Assembly: GCA_903831575.1 (NCBI GenBank)
Contig: CAIKYB010000037.1
Span: 124,001 to 188,000 of the forward strand
Source: an uncultured Bacteroidota bacterium
Lineage (GTDB): Bacteria > Bacteroidota > Bacteroidia > Chitinophagales > Chitinophagaceae
DNA length: 64,000 nt
Direction: 5' to 3'
A program made the position numbers and the translations under genes. A model generated the notes under the pieces. It was not told the DNA's origin and did not search any database. It saw nothing but the letters and a program-made list of their open reading frames with translations. Of the stretch, positions 25,587-34,700 are shown in pieces (the first letter of the stretch is position 1; each line of letters opens with the position of its first letter).

Positions 25587-27644
25587 TTATTTGATTTTTA
25601 CAAATTTCTTTGAAGCCACTTCTTTATTCCCATCATTCATAACTTTAAGAATATAAATCCCTTTTGATAACGGTGAAATATCTATACCATTTCCATTGGT
25701 TAAATCAATTGGATTGGGCCACATGTACATTGTTCTTCCTAGTTCATCGTATACCGTTGCGTAATATGCTTTATAATCAGAAGACGATAATTTTATCTTT
25801 AGAACATTGTCTTCTATTGGATTAGGCTGAATACTAAAATCAAATTTGATTTTAGTATTTAAAGTATTAGCATTAACTATTAAATTTAATGCACAAGTGT
25901 CTCCGCCAAAATTAACACTGAAATTAGCCGTGCCTATTGATGTTGGGGTTCCTGAAATTACAAATATTAAATTACCATTTCCGTTTGTTAAGGTGCCTGC
26001 TTGTAATGTTGCTGTCAATCCCAGTACACCAGTTGAAGGGATTGATGCCCCAGAATTATAACTTGAAGGGTTAGTAACAATACTAGAGCTTGTAAAAGGA
26101 ATTGTTGCTGTTCCAGAAAAAGAAGTATTAATTATTGGAAGATTTGAAAATAAACTACTCGAACAATTTAAACCATTTGTAATAGGTATGCTCGTTGAAG
26201 AATCAGATCCTTTTACAACAAATTGTCCCATCATACCTCCATCTTCATGATTGGAGAAATGGCAATGATACATATAAGGATGAATTGAATCTGCATAGTC
26301 ATCAAATTTTGCTACAAAAGTTACATTTTCATTTCTAGGAACATACATTACATCTTTCCATCCGGATTCATAATCTCCTACATTTGTTGCAATCCCATTC
26401 CTGGCAACAATTTTAAATTCAACATCATGGATATGAAAAGTATGACCAAATACATTATTGTTAGTAACAGTCCATTTTTCTATATCATTTAATTTTATAT
26501 TCTTGTTAATCGTAGTTAGATTAAAAGCTGTATTATCAAACACAAATGGCAAATTAGTACCTGGGGTACCGCCTGTAATCGTTACACTTCTGTTCACAGT
26601 GGATTGTGCTGCAGTAAAATAAATATTATTAGCCAATGTCGCAGGTACAGTTGTTACTGGATTTGATGTAGTAGCGCCTACATTTATATGTAACACTGTA
26701 AAATCTATATTGTTGAGTAAACTTCCAAATTGTCCATTATTTGCAGGTTCACCACCTGGGAATCCAAATGCTTGATTGGAATTATATGCTTTCAAATCTA
26801 ATGAACTTCCAAGAACATCATTCCCTAAGTTTACCAATATTTCTATTCGCTCTCCTACAAGAAGTTTTACTCGTGATACTGGAACGGGATTGTTTAATAA
26901 TCCTCCGTCATTTGCTATGATATAAAAAGTCCTGTTGTCACTAAAGCCAAGATTGTACCCTCTTTCGATTTCTACATTTAATATCCTTAATCTGACATAT
27001 TGTTTGGGTAAATTAATTTGTGCATTCGGCGTCCCATTGGTGAGCATGTAATCGCCATAAGCTGTGTTTTGAACAATAAATTGATTGCTTGCATCGTATC
27101 TTCTGCTTGTAAGAACAAGAGGAATATCATCAATGCCATATTTTCTTGGGAGGGCTAATGATGATTCTAATGAATCTCTTACTATTATGAATCCACCAAC
27201 ACCTTTTGTTATTTGTTCTAAAGTCATTTCATGTAGATGAGGATGATACCAATATGTACCAGCTTGATTCGCGATTTTCCAGAATGGCTGCCATATAGTT
27301 CCCGGAGGAATAACCTGATGCGGACCTCCATCCATAATCGCAGGGAGATGCATTCCGTGCCAATGAAGTGTGGATGAATCATTCAGTTTGTTGGTAACGT
27401 TCATGTGTACAGTTTCCCCTTTATTAAAAAATAAAGTAGGCCCCCAGAATGCACTATTATTTATGCCGCCTGTAATGGTTTGTTGTCCTGTGGGACGCAA
27501 TTGCTTTAAAGTGTCTTTAAGTGTCAGATTAAAGACTGTTCCAGACAAGGTATCAGGAATCCAAAGGGTATTGTATTGTGCGTATAAGTTATTTGAATTG
27601 CTTATTGTTAAAAACAATAAAAATAGGATGGTATTTTTTTTCAT
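25587..27644 (-). CDS. Multicopper oxidase with C-terminal secretion domain
   Basis: 685 residues from the ATG at 27642-27644, chosen because it begins the signal peptide MKKNTILFLLFLTISNSN; an upstream start would overlap the preceding gene. Cupredoxin domains carry all four copper motifs: LHWHGMHLP, TYWYHPHLHE, HTFHIHDVEF and MYHCHFSNHEDGGMM, so the type 1, 2 and 3 sites should be intact. After about residue 500 come a Ser/Thr-rich Ig-like segment and a final 80-residue domain (FSIQPNPIEDNVLKI, then SKGIYILKVMNDG) of the type IX secretion sorting kind. It is probably an exported cuprous or phenol oxidase. The CotA/CueO distinction cannot be made. Confidence 0.88.
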   Translation of the reverse strand: MKKNTILFLLFLTISNSNNLYAQYNTLWIPDTLSGTVFNLTLKDTLKQLRPTGQQTITGGINNSAFWGPTLFFNKGETVHMNVTNKLNDSSTLHWHGMHLPAIMDGGPHQVIPPGTIWQPFWKIANQAGTYWYHPHLHEMTLEQITKGVGGFIIVRDSLESSLALPRKYGIDDIPLVLTSRRYDASNQFIVQNTAYGDYMLTNGTPNAQINLPKQYVRLRILNVEIERGYNLGFSDNRTFYIIANDGGLLNNPVPVSRVKLLVGERIEILVNLGNDVLGSSLDLKAYNSNQAFGFPGGEPANNGQFGSLLNNIDFTVLHINVGATTSNPVTTVPATLANNIYFTAAQSTVNRSVTITGGTPGTNLPFVFDNTAFNLTTINKNIKLNDIEKWTVTNNNVFGHTFHIHDVEFKIVARNGIATNVGDYESGWKDVMYVPRNENVTFVAKFDDYADSIHPYMYHCHFSNHEDGGMMGQFVVKGSDSSTSIPITNGLNCSSSLFSNLPIINTSFSGTATIPFTSSSIVTNPSSYNSGASIPSTGVLGLTATLQAGTLTNGNGNLIFVISGTPTSIGTANFSVNFGGDTCALNLIVNANTLNTKIKFDFSIQPNPIEDNVLKIKLSSSDYKAYYATVYDELGRTMYMWPNPIDLTNGNGIDISPLSKGIYILKVMNDGNKEVASKKFVKIK

Positions 27645-27720
27645 TAATGCTATTAATTGATGGTAATTTAAAGTAAGTATTGTAAAATATTTATGTAGTT
27701 TTTTAATATTAATTTCTCCA

Positions 27721-28452
27721 TTATTCTTGAGGTGGAGGCCCTGGAGGTCTTCCATTCATTGGAGGCGGTCCATCATGTGGTCTATGAGGAGGGTGCTCTC
27801 CTGGCGGCGGTCCTGGAGGCCTCCCATAAGGCGGTGGCGGACCATCATGTCTAAATGGAGGATGATGACGAGGCCCTCCCTCAATAGGATCGTTATTATG
27901 CTTTTTTAGGTTGTCGTCGTTTGAATGTGTATCAGCTTCTAATTGCTTCGTATCTGTGGCTTCATTTTCTCTGTTTTGAGGTCTTGGATTTGATTGTTGT
28001 TTTAAAAAATCGTTTTCAATAAAATAATTCAATTTTTCAAGTTGAGTTGGATTACAAATTGATTTAAGTTTTTTAAAATGGTTGAAAATTACAGTATCAA
28101 TTTCCATAGAAATTGCAGCAGTTTTTTTTGCAAAAAAATCTACAGTAACCTGGCTTGCAGTATCAGATTTTAATAAAGAGAAAAAATCATTTTTAGCATG
28201 CATTTGTATTTCTCTTAAACTATCCATTTGCATATGATGTTGCTCGAATGCAGGAATGAATATTTTTTGTTGGTTACTATCTAATCCTAATTGATTAATT
28301 AGGAACTGTCCATGGCCTGGTCTTTGAAGGGGATCTTCATTACTCATAGAAGGCTGGTTAGGCCTTAACCATAAAATAGAAGTGAATATGGTATTAGCAA
28401 TCAGCAATACCATAATAAAAATCAGCAAGAATTTATTTTTGTTTGTAGTCAT
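27721..28452 (-). CDS. Periplasmic metal sensor (CnrX/ZraP-like) with His/Pro-rich tail
   Basis: 243 residues. One membrane span near the N-terminus (FLLIFIMVLLIANTIFTSIL) and a helical periplasmic domain (about 45-150) with LGLDSNQQKIF and HHMQMDSLREIQMHAKNDFF, the antiparallel helical pattern of CnrX/Spy/ZraP proteins. The last 60 residues are a low-complexity tail with repeated GPPP, GRPPGPPP and HPPHRPHDG units, rich in His, likely a metal-binding sponge. The start overlaps the preceding gene by 20 nt. By analogy to cnrYXH it would sense metal and release the ECF sigma. Confidence 0.78.
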   Translation of the reverse strand: MTTNKNKFLLIFIMVLLIANTIFTSILWLRPNQPSMSNEDPLQRPGHGQFLINQLGLDSNQQKIFIPAFEQHHMQMDSLREIQMHAKNDFFSLLKSDTASQVTVDFFAKKTAAISMEIDTVIFNHFKKLKSICNPTQLEKLNYFIENDFLKQQSNPRPQNRENEATDTKQLEADTHSNDDNLKKHNNDPIEGGPRHHPPFRHDGPPPPYGRPPGPPPGEHPPHRPHDGPPPMNGRPPGPPPQE

Positions 28453-28759
28453 AATAATATGTTGAATGAGTATTTAAATCATACAGGTCTGAAAAACTTT
28501 CTTTATACGAAGATGGATCAATTTCTTTTTGTTTTTTTGGGATATGTTGTTTTAAAATTAACGTGTTCATAAACAGTAATAAAAATAATGAAGTAGCAAT
28601 AATGAAGAGTGATATTTTTGACGGCATTTCATTTATGCTTGGACTATTGTTTAATTTAACAGCTAGTTTCATGCTGAAAAAAGGGGAAGCTTCTGCCCTG
28701 TTGATAAGGTCTATACTATTTAAAGTGTCCTCTATTAAGTTTGTTGATTCGTTTTTCAT
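28433..28759 (-). CDS. Small single-span membrane protein, candidate anti-sigma factor
   Basis: 108 residues: a cytoplasmic N-terminus of about 48 residues, one strong membrane helix (ISLFIIATSLFLLLFM), and a short polar C-terminus ending YYYDYKQK. No zinc motif is seen. It lies 10 nt after the ECF sigma gene and overlaps the metal sensor gene, the place where CnrY-like anti-sigma factors sit. The function is inferred from position and topology only. Confidence 0.6.
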   Translation of the reverse strand: MKNESTNLIEDTLNSIDLINRAEASPFFSMKLAVKLNNSPSINEMPSKISLFIIATSLFLLLFMNTLILKQHIPKKQKEIDPSSYKESFSDLYDLNTHSTYYYDYKQK

Positions 28760-28768
28760 TATTAGTTC

Positions 28769-29335
28769 TTATTTAGAATAATAGGGTTTTAAAATAGTCC
28801 TCAAATTTTCTTTAGCTCTTTGTATTAAACCTTCAATACTTTTTAAGCTATTATTCATGATTTCACCAACTTCCTCATAACTCAATCCCTCTGCTTTAAT
28901 AAGTGTAAACGCTAATCTTTGATTATCCGGTAGTTTTTTCAGGGCTTTGAAAAGTATCGCAGCTTTTTCTTTGTTCTGCAAAGTCACTCCAGGATGGTTG
29001 AAATCAGGCACCTGGATTTCATTTATTTCAAATCCTATGACATTTTTAAAATAATTAATTCGTTTTTGTGCTTTTTTCTTTCTTTCAAATTCAAAAGCTT
29101 TAGATAACGAAACTCGATAAATCCAGGTTGAAAGTTTTGAGTCCCCTCTAAAATCTTTTATACTTTTAAATATCTGTAAGAATACTTCCTGACATATATC
29201 TTCAACATCTTGATTTTGCTGGGTGATGCTTAAAACGGTATTAAAGACTTTGTGCTGGTACTTTTCAACCAATTCATTAAAGGCAAGTCGATCTCCATTT
29301 TTTAGAAGTTGGATATATTCGGGTAATTCTGACAA
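28769..29335 (-). CDS. ECF RNA polymerase sigma factor
   Basis: 188 residues. Region 2 (about 15-85) has DRLAFNELVEKYQHKVF, EDICQEVFLQIFKSI and STWIYRVSLSKAFEF; region 4 (about 125-180) has LPDNQRLAFTLIKAEGLSY followed by EEVGEIMNNSLKSIEGLIQRA (helix-turn-helix, written in two parts). No extra domain is present. First gene of a block leading to the candidate anti-sigma, metal sensor and multicopper oxidase, so it probably drives the metal response and its own transcription. Confidence 0.92.
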   Translation of the reverse strand: MSELPEYIQLLKNGDRLAFNELVEKYQHKVFNTVLSITQQNQDVEDICQEVFLQIFKSIKDFRGDSKLSTWIYRVSLSKAFEFERKKKAQKRINYFKNVIGFEINEIQVPDFNHPGVTLQNKEKAAILFKALKKLPDNQRLAFTLIKAEGLSYEEVGEIMNNSLKSIEGLIQRAKENLRTILKPYYSK

Positions 29336-29513
29336 GAATATTATTTATGGTTAAGATGCAATTTAATAGAATATCCTCCGTTTTGACTCGTAATTTAATA
29401 TGTGGTTATTGGATAATAGCTAAATAGTATTAATAATTTGTATTAATACAATACTTTTGCTTTAATTTATTACAATTGAAATTAATTGTTCAAGTGAGTA
29501 TTTCACATAAGAA

Positions 29514-30056
29514 ATGGAGAATAATTTCAAAGCAATATCAAGATTAAATTGTAAAAACAGAAGTATGCACTTTAACTCTATTAGTTCAACCAAAAAGGGA
29601 ATTGTTATTTCCATAATACTTATTTCTTATTCCTTAATCTCTTTTTATCTGTTGGATTTGCCAGAAAATGGGAATAGTCAATATGTAGTATTGGGGTTAT
29701 ACATTACAGGAATGTTTTGGGTAATACTTTCAGGGAAGTATCAAGTTGAAAGTCCTGATATTAAAAAGTTGTTTTCAGAAGGATTTAAAGCATTTATTGT
29801 GATTACGTTGTTTATGGCATTGTACACATTTATTTTTTATCGATTTAATCCACAAATACTTGAAAAAGGGATTTCTGAAAGTAATGCAATTATTATAAGT
29901 CAAGGAGATAAGACAGAAATGGAAATTAAAGAAAATGCAGAAAAACTAAGGGATATTTTTATGCCTATGATGCTGTCAATAAATATCATAAAATATATTT
30001 TTTTAGGGGCTATTATTTCAATAGTTTCGGCTGGTTTTTTAACTCCAAAAAAATAA
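29514..30056 (+). CDS. DUF4199 membrane protein
   Basis: 180 residues with four membrane spans: KGIVISIILISYSLISFYLL, YVVLGLYITGMFWVILSG, FIVITLFMALYTFIFY and a C-terminal IIKYIFLGAIISIVSAGF. The GFKAFIVITLFMALYTFIFY segment and the short loop before the last span fit DUF4199, a Bacteroidota family often encoded before a glycosyltransferase of the dolichol-phosphate type, as here. The start could instead be the ATG at 29565 (MHFNSISSTKKG). A TACTTTTG box at 29452-29459 may be its promoter. Function unknown. Confidence 0.7.
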   Translation: MENNFKAISRLNCKNRSMHFNSISSTKKGIVISIILISYSLISFYLLDLPENGNSQYVVLGLYITGMFWVILSGKYQVESPDIKKLFSEGFKAFIVITLFMALYTFIFYRFNPQILEKGISESNAIIISQGDKTEMEIKENAEKLRDIFMPMMLSINIIKYIFLGAIISIVSAGFLTPKK

Positions 30057-30104
30057 TTGAATTATAGTAGCAATTAATTCTTTTGAACCGATATAAATAA
30101 ATTC

Positions 30105-31049
30105 ATGATGGATATATCAATTGTAATACCATTATTTAATGAAGAAGAATCTCTTCCAGAATTACTTGCTTGGATAGAGCGAGTAGTAAATACTAATCAA
30201 CTAACTTATGAAGTCATTTTGATTGATGACGGCAGTACTGATGAATCATGGAGTGTTATTGAAAAGCTTCGTATGGCTAATTCAAATATTAAAGCTATAA
30301 AATTTCAAAGAAATTACGGGAAGAGTGCCGCTTTAAATGAAGGATTCAAAGCGGCTCAAGGTGTAGTTGTGATTACTATGGATGCAGACATGCAAGACAG
30401 TCCAGATGAAATTCCTGAATTGCGAAAAATGATTCTTGAAGGGAATTTTGATATCGTTAGTGGATGGAAGAAAAAGAGATATGATAATACATTTACTAAA
30501 AATATTCCAAGTAAGTTGTTTAATGCAGCTGCAAGAAAGATGAGCAAAATTCAACTCAATGATTTTAATTGCGGCTTAAAAGCATACAAACTAAAAGTTG
30601 TAAAATGCATTGAAGTTTATGGGGAAATGCATCGTTATGTTCCTGTATTAGCTAAATGGGCAGGGTTTAAAAAAATCGGCGAAAAAGTAGTGGAACACAG
30701 AGCAAGAAAATACGGAGTAACGAAATTCGGATGGGAAAGATTTGTAAATGGCTTTCTTGATTTACTGACTATTTTTTTCGTTGGAAAATTTGGAAAAAGA
30801 CCCATGCATTTTTTTGGATTATGGGGTACTTTATCTTTTTCATTTGGGTTGTTAATCTTTTCTTACCTCACTGTTTCTAAATTCTTCTTTGATGTAACTG
30901 GAATGACACAACGCCCATTATTCTTTTTTGCCATTCTTGCAATGATTATAGGGACACAGTTATTTCTTGCTGGATTTATTGGTGAATTAATTTCACGAAA
31001 CTCAGCCGAAAGGAATAATTATTTGATTGAGAAAAAGTCCGGTCTTTAA
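30105..31049 (+). CDS. GT2 polyprenyl-phosphate glycosyltransferase (GtrB/ArnC-like)
   Basis: 314 residues. GT-A domain with SIVIPLFNEEESLPEL at the start, nucleotide-site LIDDGSTDES, ITMDADMQDSPDEIPEL (DxD), then GLKAYK and HRYVPVLAKWAG. Two C-terminal membrane helices (FGLWGTLSFSFGLLIF and FFAILAMIIGTQLFLAGF) are the typical anchor. The family moves a sugar from UDP or GDP to undecaprenyl phosphate for later transfer outside the cytoplasm. First of six closely spaced + strand glycan genes. Confidence 0.9.
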   Translation: MMDISIVIPLFNEEESLPELLAWIERVVNTNQLTYEVILIDDGSTDESWSVIEKLRMANSNIKAIKFQRNYGKSAALNEGFKAAQGVVVITMDADMQDSPDEIPELRKMILEGNFDIVSGWKKKRYDNTFTKNIPSKLFNAAARKMSKIQLNDFNCGLKAYKLKVVKCIEVYGEMHRYVPVLAKWAGFKKIGEKVVEHRARKYGVTKFGWERFVNGFLDLLTIFFVGKFGKRPMHFFGLWGTLSFSFGLLIFSYLTVSKFFFDVTGMTQRPLFFFAILAMIIGTQLFLAGFIGELISRNSAERNNYLIEKKSGL

Positions 31050-31079
31050 TTATTATTCTAAACTAAGTAACCTTATTCA

Positions 31080-32225
31080 TTGGTATCTTCTTCTAAAAAT
31101 ATTGTCATCATAGGTCCTGCTCACCCATTACGTGGTGGGCTTGCATCTTATAATGAGCGTCTGGCCAGGGCATTTCAACAACAAGGTCATCAAGTTGAGA
31201 TTTATACTTTTTCTTTGCAATACCCTGGATTTTTATTTCCAGGGACAACACAATTTTCGACAGAACCACCTCCGAAAGATATTCACATTCATCTTGCTAT
31301 TAATTCTATTAATCCATTTAATTGGATTAAAATTGGCAAGGAGTTGAAAAATAAAAAATCCGATTTAATTATTGTACGCTATTGGCTCCCGTTTATGGGC
31401 CCCTGTCTTGGTACTATACTTAGAAAAGTTAAAAAAAATAACCATACTAAAGTAGTCTGCATCGCCGACAATATTATTCCTCATGAGAAAAGAATCGGCG
31501 ATGATGTATTTACAAAATATTTCGTAAAGCCTGTTGATGGATTTATTACTATGAGCCAAAAAGTACTTCAGGATTTGAAAAAATATTCAACAAGTGCGCC
31601 TTCGAAATATGTAGCTCATCCTTTGTATGATAATTTCGGAGATAAGGTTGATAAGGCTGCGGCAAGAAAAAATATTAATATTTCAAATGAATCTTCCATT
31701 GTGCTTTTCTTCGGATTTGTCAGACAATATAAAGGGTTGGATTTATTGTTAGAGGCGATAAGTATCTTAGAAAAATCAACCAACAAAAATCATGGTATTC
31801 GTTTTTTAATAGCTGGGGAATTTTATGAAGACAGAAAACCCTATGATGATTTAATCAAAAAATTAAACATTGAAGAGGCGTTGATTTTAAGAACTGATTT
31901 TATTCCAGACAGTGAAGTGAAAAATTATTTATGTGCTGCTGATGTAGTGATACAGCCCTATCGTAATGCTACTCAAAGTGGTGTCACTCCCCTTGCCTAT
32001 CATTTTGAAGTTCCTATGATTGTCACAAATGTTGGAGGATTACCTGCATTGGTTCCTGACCAGCTTGTCGGATTAGTAGCAGAGCCCAATGCGGAGTCAA
32101 TTGCTCAAAAAATTAATGAATATTTTAATCTTGGTGCTGACAAATTCCTTCCTGGGTTGATTGAAGAAAAGAAAAAATACAGCTGGAATGTTATGATTGA
32201 AGAAATTTTGAAGTTGGTATTCTAA
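31080..32225 (+). CDS. GT4-family glycosyltransferase
   Basis: 381 residues starting at TTG (31080); no ATG lies near the conserved N-terminus VIIGPAHPLRGGLASYNERL. GT-B fold with a nucleotide-sugar-binding second half: LFFGFVRQYKGLDLLLEA, then FLIAGEFYEDRKPY, and the E-x7-E region AADVVIQPYRNATQSGVTPLA. It probably adds a sugar in cell-surface glycan synthesis. 30 nt after the GT2 gene and 47 nt before the heptose kinase, so a heptose-containing glycan is a reasonable guess for its pathway. Confidence 0.85.
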   Translation: MVSSSKNIVIIGPAHPLRGGLASYNERLARAFQQQGHQVEIYTFSLQYPGFLFPGTTQFSTEPPPKDIHIHLAINSINPFNWIKIGKELKNKKSDLIIVRYWLPFMGPCLGTILRKVKKNNHTKVVCIADNIIPHEKRIGDDVFTKYFVKPVDGFITMSQKVLQDLKKYSTSAPSKYVAHPLYDNFGDKVDKAAARKNINISNESSIVLFFGFVRQYKGLDLLLEAISILEKSTNKNHGIRFLIAGEFYEDRKPYDDLIKKLNIEEALILRTDFIPDSEVKNYLCAADVVIQPYRNATQSGVTPLAYHFEVPMIVTNVGGLPALVPDQLVGLVAEPNAESIAQKINEYFNLGADKFLPGLIEEKKKYSWNVMIEEILKLVF

Positions 32226-32272
32226 CCCAACATGTTTACTTATCAACCTTTTTTTCTTATTTTGCAATAATT

Positions 32273-33295
32273 ATGATTTACAGAAGCAAAGCGCCATTGA
32301 GAATAGGATTAGCCGGTGGGGGTACTGATGTTAGTCCTTACAGCGACTTATACGGCGGTGCTATCCTTAATACTACTATTTCATTATCTGCCTATGCGAG
32401 TATTGAACCTATCAGTGATCAGAAAATAATTGTGGAAGCCCTGGATCGAAAGGAACAACAGATTCATGATTTAGCATCGCAACTTCCAATTGATGGTACA
32501 TTGGATTTATTAAAGGGTGTTTATAACAGAATCAATAGAGATTTTAATTTTCCTTCTACGGGTTTTCGTTTATCTACATTTGTAGACGCCCCTGCAGGAT
32601 CAGGATTAGGGACTTCTTCAACATTAGTCGTTTCTATACTTGGTGCATTTGTAGAAATGCTGAAATTGCCTTTAGGGGATTATGATATTGCGCATTTGGC
32701 TTATGAGATTGAAAGAAATGATCTTTCCCTGGCTGGTGGCCGACAGGATCAGTATGCAGCCACTTTCGGCGGTGTAAATTTTATGGAATTTTACGAAAAT
32801 GATAAAGTGATTGTAAATCCACTTCGTATCAGATCTCAATACATGCATGAGCTGGAGAATAATCTGGTACTGTATTTTACAGCTACTTCAAGAGAAAGTG
32901 CCACGATTATTAAAGAGCAGGTGAAAAATGTAACCAATAAAGATGAAAAAAGTATCGAAGCTATGCACCAGTTAAAGGAGCAGGCTAAGATGATGAAAGA
33001 AGCTTTACTAAAAGGAAGATTGGATGAATTCGGAGAAATACTTGATTTCGGATTTCAGCAAAAAAGAAAGATGGCTGCCAACATTAGTAATAGTTCAATA
33101 GAGGAAATATATGAATCAGCGATAAAAGCAGGTGCCACAGGAGGTAAAATTAGTGGCGCAGGTGGTGGTGGGTTCATGATATTTTATTGTCCTGGGAATA
33201 CAAATTATGCCGTAAAAGAAGCCTTACTCAAATTTGGTGGGGAGATTAAAAATTATACTTTTACTAATTATGGGCTGAGTAGCTGGAGTCTTTAA
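32273..33295 (+). CDS. hddA: D-glycero-alpha-D-manno-heptose-7-phosphate kinase
   Basis: 340 residues. GHMP kinase fold: substrate motif APLRIGLAGGGTDVSPYSD, ATP-binding DAPAGSGLGTSSTLVVS, and C-terminal KISGAGGGGFMIFY. The GLAGGGTD opening is characteristic of HddA-type and related sugar-1-kinases. It phosphorylates heptose 7-phosphate at C1. Followed by gmhA, hddC and gmhB in order, which together complete the GDP-D-glycero-alpha-D-manno-heptose pathway; this context makes the heptose assignment strong. Confidence 0.88.
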   Translation: MIYRSKAPLRIGLAGGGTDVSPYSDLYGGAILNTTISLSAYASIEPISDQKIIVEALDRKEQQIHDLASQLPIDGTLDLLKGVYNRINRDFNFPSTGFRLSTFVDAPAGSGLGTSSTLVVSILGAFVEMLKLPLGDYDIAHLAYEIERNDLSLAGGRQDQYAATFGGVNFMEFYENDKVIVNPLRIRSQYMHELENNLVLYFTATSRESATIIKEQVKNVTNKDEKSIEAMHQLKEQAKMMKEALLKGRLDEFGEILDFGFQQKRKMAANISNSSIEEIYESAIKAGATGGKISGAGGGGFMIFYCPGNTNYAVKEALLKFGGEIKNYTFTNYGLSSWSL

Positions 33296-33332
33296 ATTAT
33301 AAAATTTTTATTTAAATAACATTTTTAATAGC

Positions 33333-33920
33333 ATGATAAACAATAAAATAAAGAATATTATACAGGAGTCGATAAATGTAAAAAATACATTACTTACCAA
33401 TGAAGATTTAATCTCAAGTCTATCTAAATGTTCTGCTGATATTGTACAAGCTTTCAAAAATGGCAATAAAGTACTTTTTTGTGGTAATGGTGGAAGTGCA
33501 GCAGATGCCCAGCATTTAGCAGCAGAATTCAGTGGCAGGTTTTATACTGACAGAGACGCTTTACCTGCTGAAGCTTTACATGTAAATACTTCTTACCTCA
33601 CAGCAGTAGCGAATGATTATAGTTACGATGTAGTCTATTCCAGAATCATCAAAGGGATTGGAAAAAAAGGCGATGTACTTGTAGGCCTAAGTACATCTGG
33701 CAATAGCATCAATATTGTGAAGGCTTTCGAAATGGCCAAAGAAAAAGGAATGCTAACGATTGGATTAACTGGTGCTACTGGTGGCAAAATGAAAGAATTA
33801 AGCGATTATTTATTAAATGTTCCTTCAACCGACACGCCAAGAATCCAGGAAAGTCATATTTTATTAGGACATATTATTTGCCAGCTTGTCGAAGAACAAT
33901 ATTTTAATACTACTGCATAA
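33333..33920 (+). CDS. gmhA: Sedoheptulose-7-phosphate isomerase
   Basis: 195 residues. SIS-domain protein with FCGNGGSAADAQHLAAEFSG, GLSTSGNSINIVKAFEMAK and ESHILLGHIICQLVE, all signatures of GmhA. It converts sedoheptulose 7-phosphate to D-glycero-D-manno-heptose 7-phosphate, the substrate of HddA encoded 37 nt upstream. Length is as expected for the homotetrameric enzyme. Confidence 0.93.
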   Translation: MINNKIKNIIQESINVKNTLLTNEDLISSLSKCSADIVQAFKNGNKVLFCGNGGSAADAQHLAAEFSGRFYTDRDALPAEALHVNTSYLTAVANDYSYDVVYSRIIKGIGKKGDVLVGLSTSGNSINIVKAFEMAKEKGMLTIGLTGATGGKMKELSDYLLNVPSTDTPRIQESHILLGHIICQLVEEQYFNTTA

Positions 33921-33934
33921 TTTATTTCTGCTTA

Positions 33935-34681
33935 ATGAGTATTGTATTCCAATCAAATAAAGGCCCTACAGCAATTGAAATTGTTACTATTGAATGTATT
34001 ATTCTCGCTGGAGGTTTGGGTACAAGACTTCGTTCTGCTGTTCCGGATTTGCCAAAATGTATGGCTCCAATAAATGGCAAACCTTTTTTAAAATACCTAA
34101 TCGATTATTTATTAGAACAAGGGGTTACGAAATTTATTTTCGCACTGGGTTATCTTCATGAAATTATTGAAGATTTTATTAAGAGCGACTACCCTGCTTT
34201 ACAATATTCCATTGCATTAGAAACTGAACCGCTGGGAACAGGAGGTGCTATTTCATTAGCCTGCAAAAAAGCAACCACTAAAAATGTAATTGTACTTAAT
34301 GGCGATACCATGTTTAAAGTACATGTAAAAGAATTGCTTCATTTTCATTTGCAGCAAGATTCCTCTTGTACACTTTCACTTAAGCCAATGCAAGACTTTG
34401 ATCGGTATGGTGTTGTAGAAATCAATAAGGACTGCTATATTCAGGATTTTAAAGAAAAGCAGTTTTATCATTCAGGATTGATAAATGGTGGTGTTTACGC
34501 TTTGAATATTGATCAATTAAATGAATTGCATTTTCCTGAAAAGTTTTCTTTTGAAAAAGACTATTTGGAAAAATATTTCTCCAATCAGAAAATGATGGGG
34601 CTTATTCAAGATGAGTATTTTATTGATATTGGAATTCCTGAAGATTTTGAAAGAGCTGGGAAAGAATTTTCAGCTTCCTGA
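33935..34681 (+). CDS. hddC: D-glycero-alpha-D-manno-heptose-1-phosphate guanylyltransferase
   Basis: 248 residues. Nucleotidyltransferase signature ILAGGLGTRLRSAVPDLPK at about 23-41, with KPFLKYLIDYL, ETEPLGTGGAI, VLNGDTMF and DIGIPEDFERA. It transfers GMP to heptose 1-phosphate to form GDP-heptose. A 20-residue N-terminal extension precedes the usual start; an internal start is possible but no nearer ATG exists before the signature. It sits between gmhA and gmhB, 14 and 19 nt away. Confidence 0.88.
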   Translation: MSIVFQSNKGPTAIEIVTIECIILAGGLGTRLRSAVPDLPKCMAPINGKPFLKYLIDYLLEQGVTKFIFALGYLHEIIEDFIKSDYPALQYSIALETEPLGTGGAISLACKKATTKNVIVLNGDTMFKVHVKELLHFHLQQDSSCTLSLKPMQDFDRYGVVEINKDCYIQDFKEKQFYHSGLINGGVYALNIDQLNELHFPEKFSFEKDYLEKYFSNQKMMGLIQDEYFIDIGIPEDFERAGKEFSAS

Positions 34682-34700
34682 TTTTTAATAAATATTTACA

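Noticed and set aside
27727..27909. Trp/Arg-rich + strand frame
   Set aside because: It is the complement of the Pro/His repeat tail of the metal sensor.
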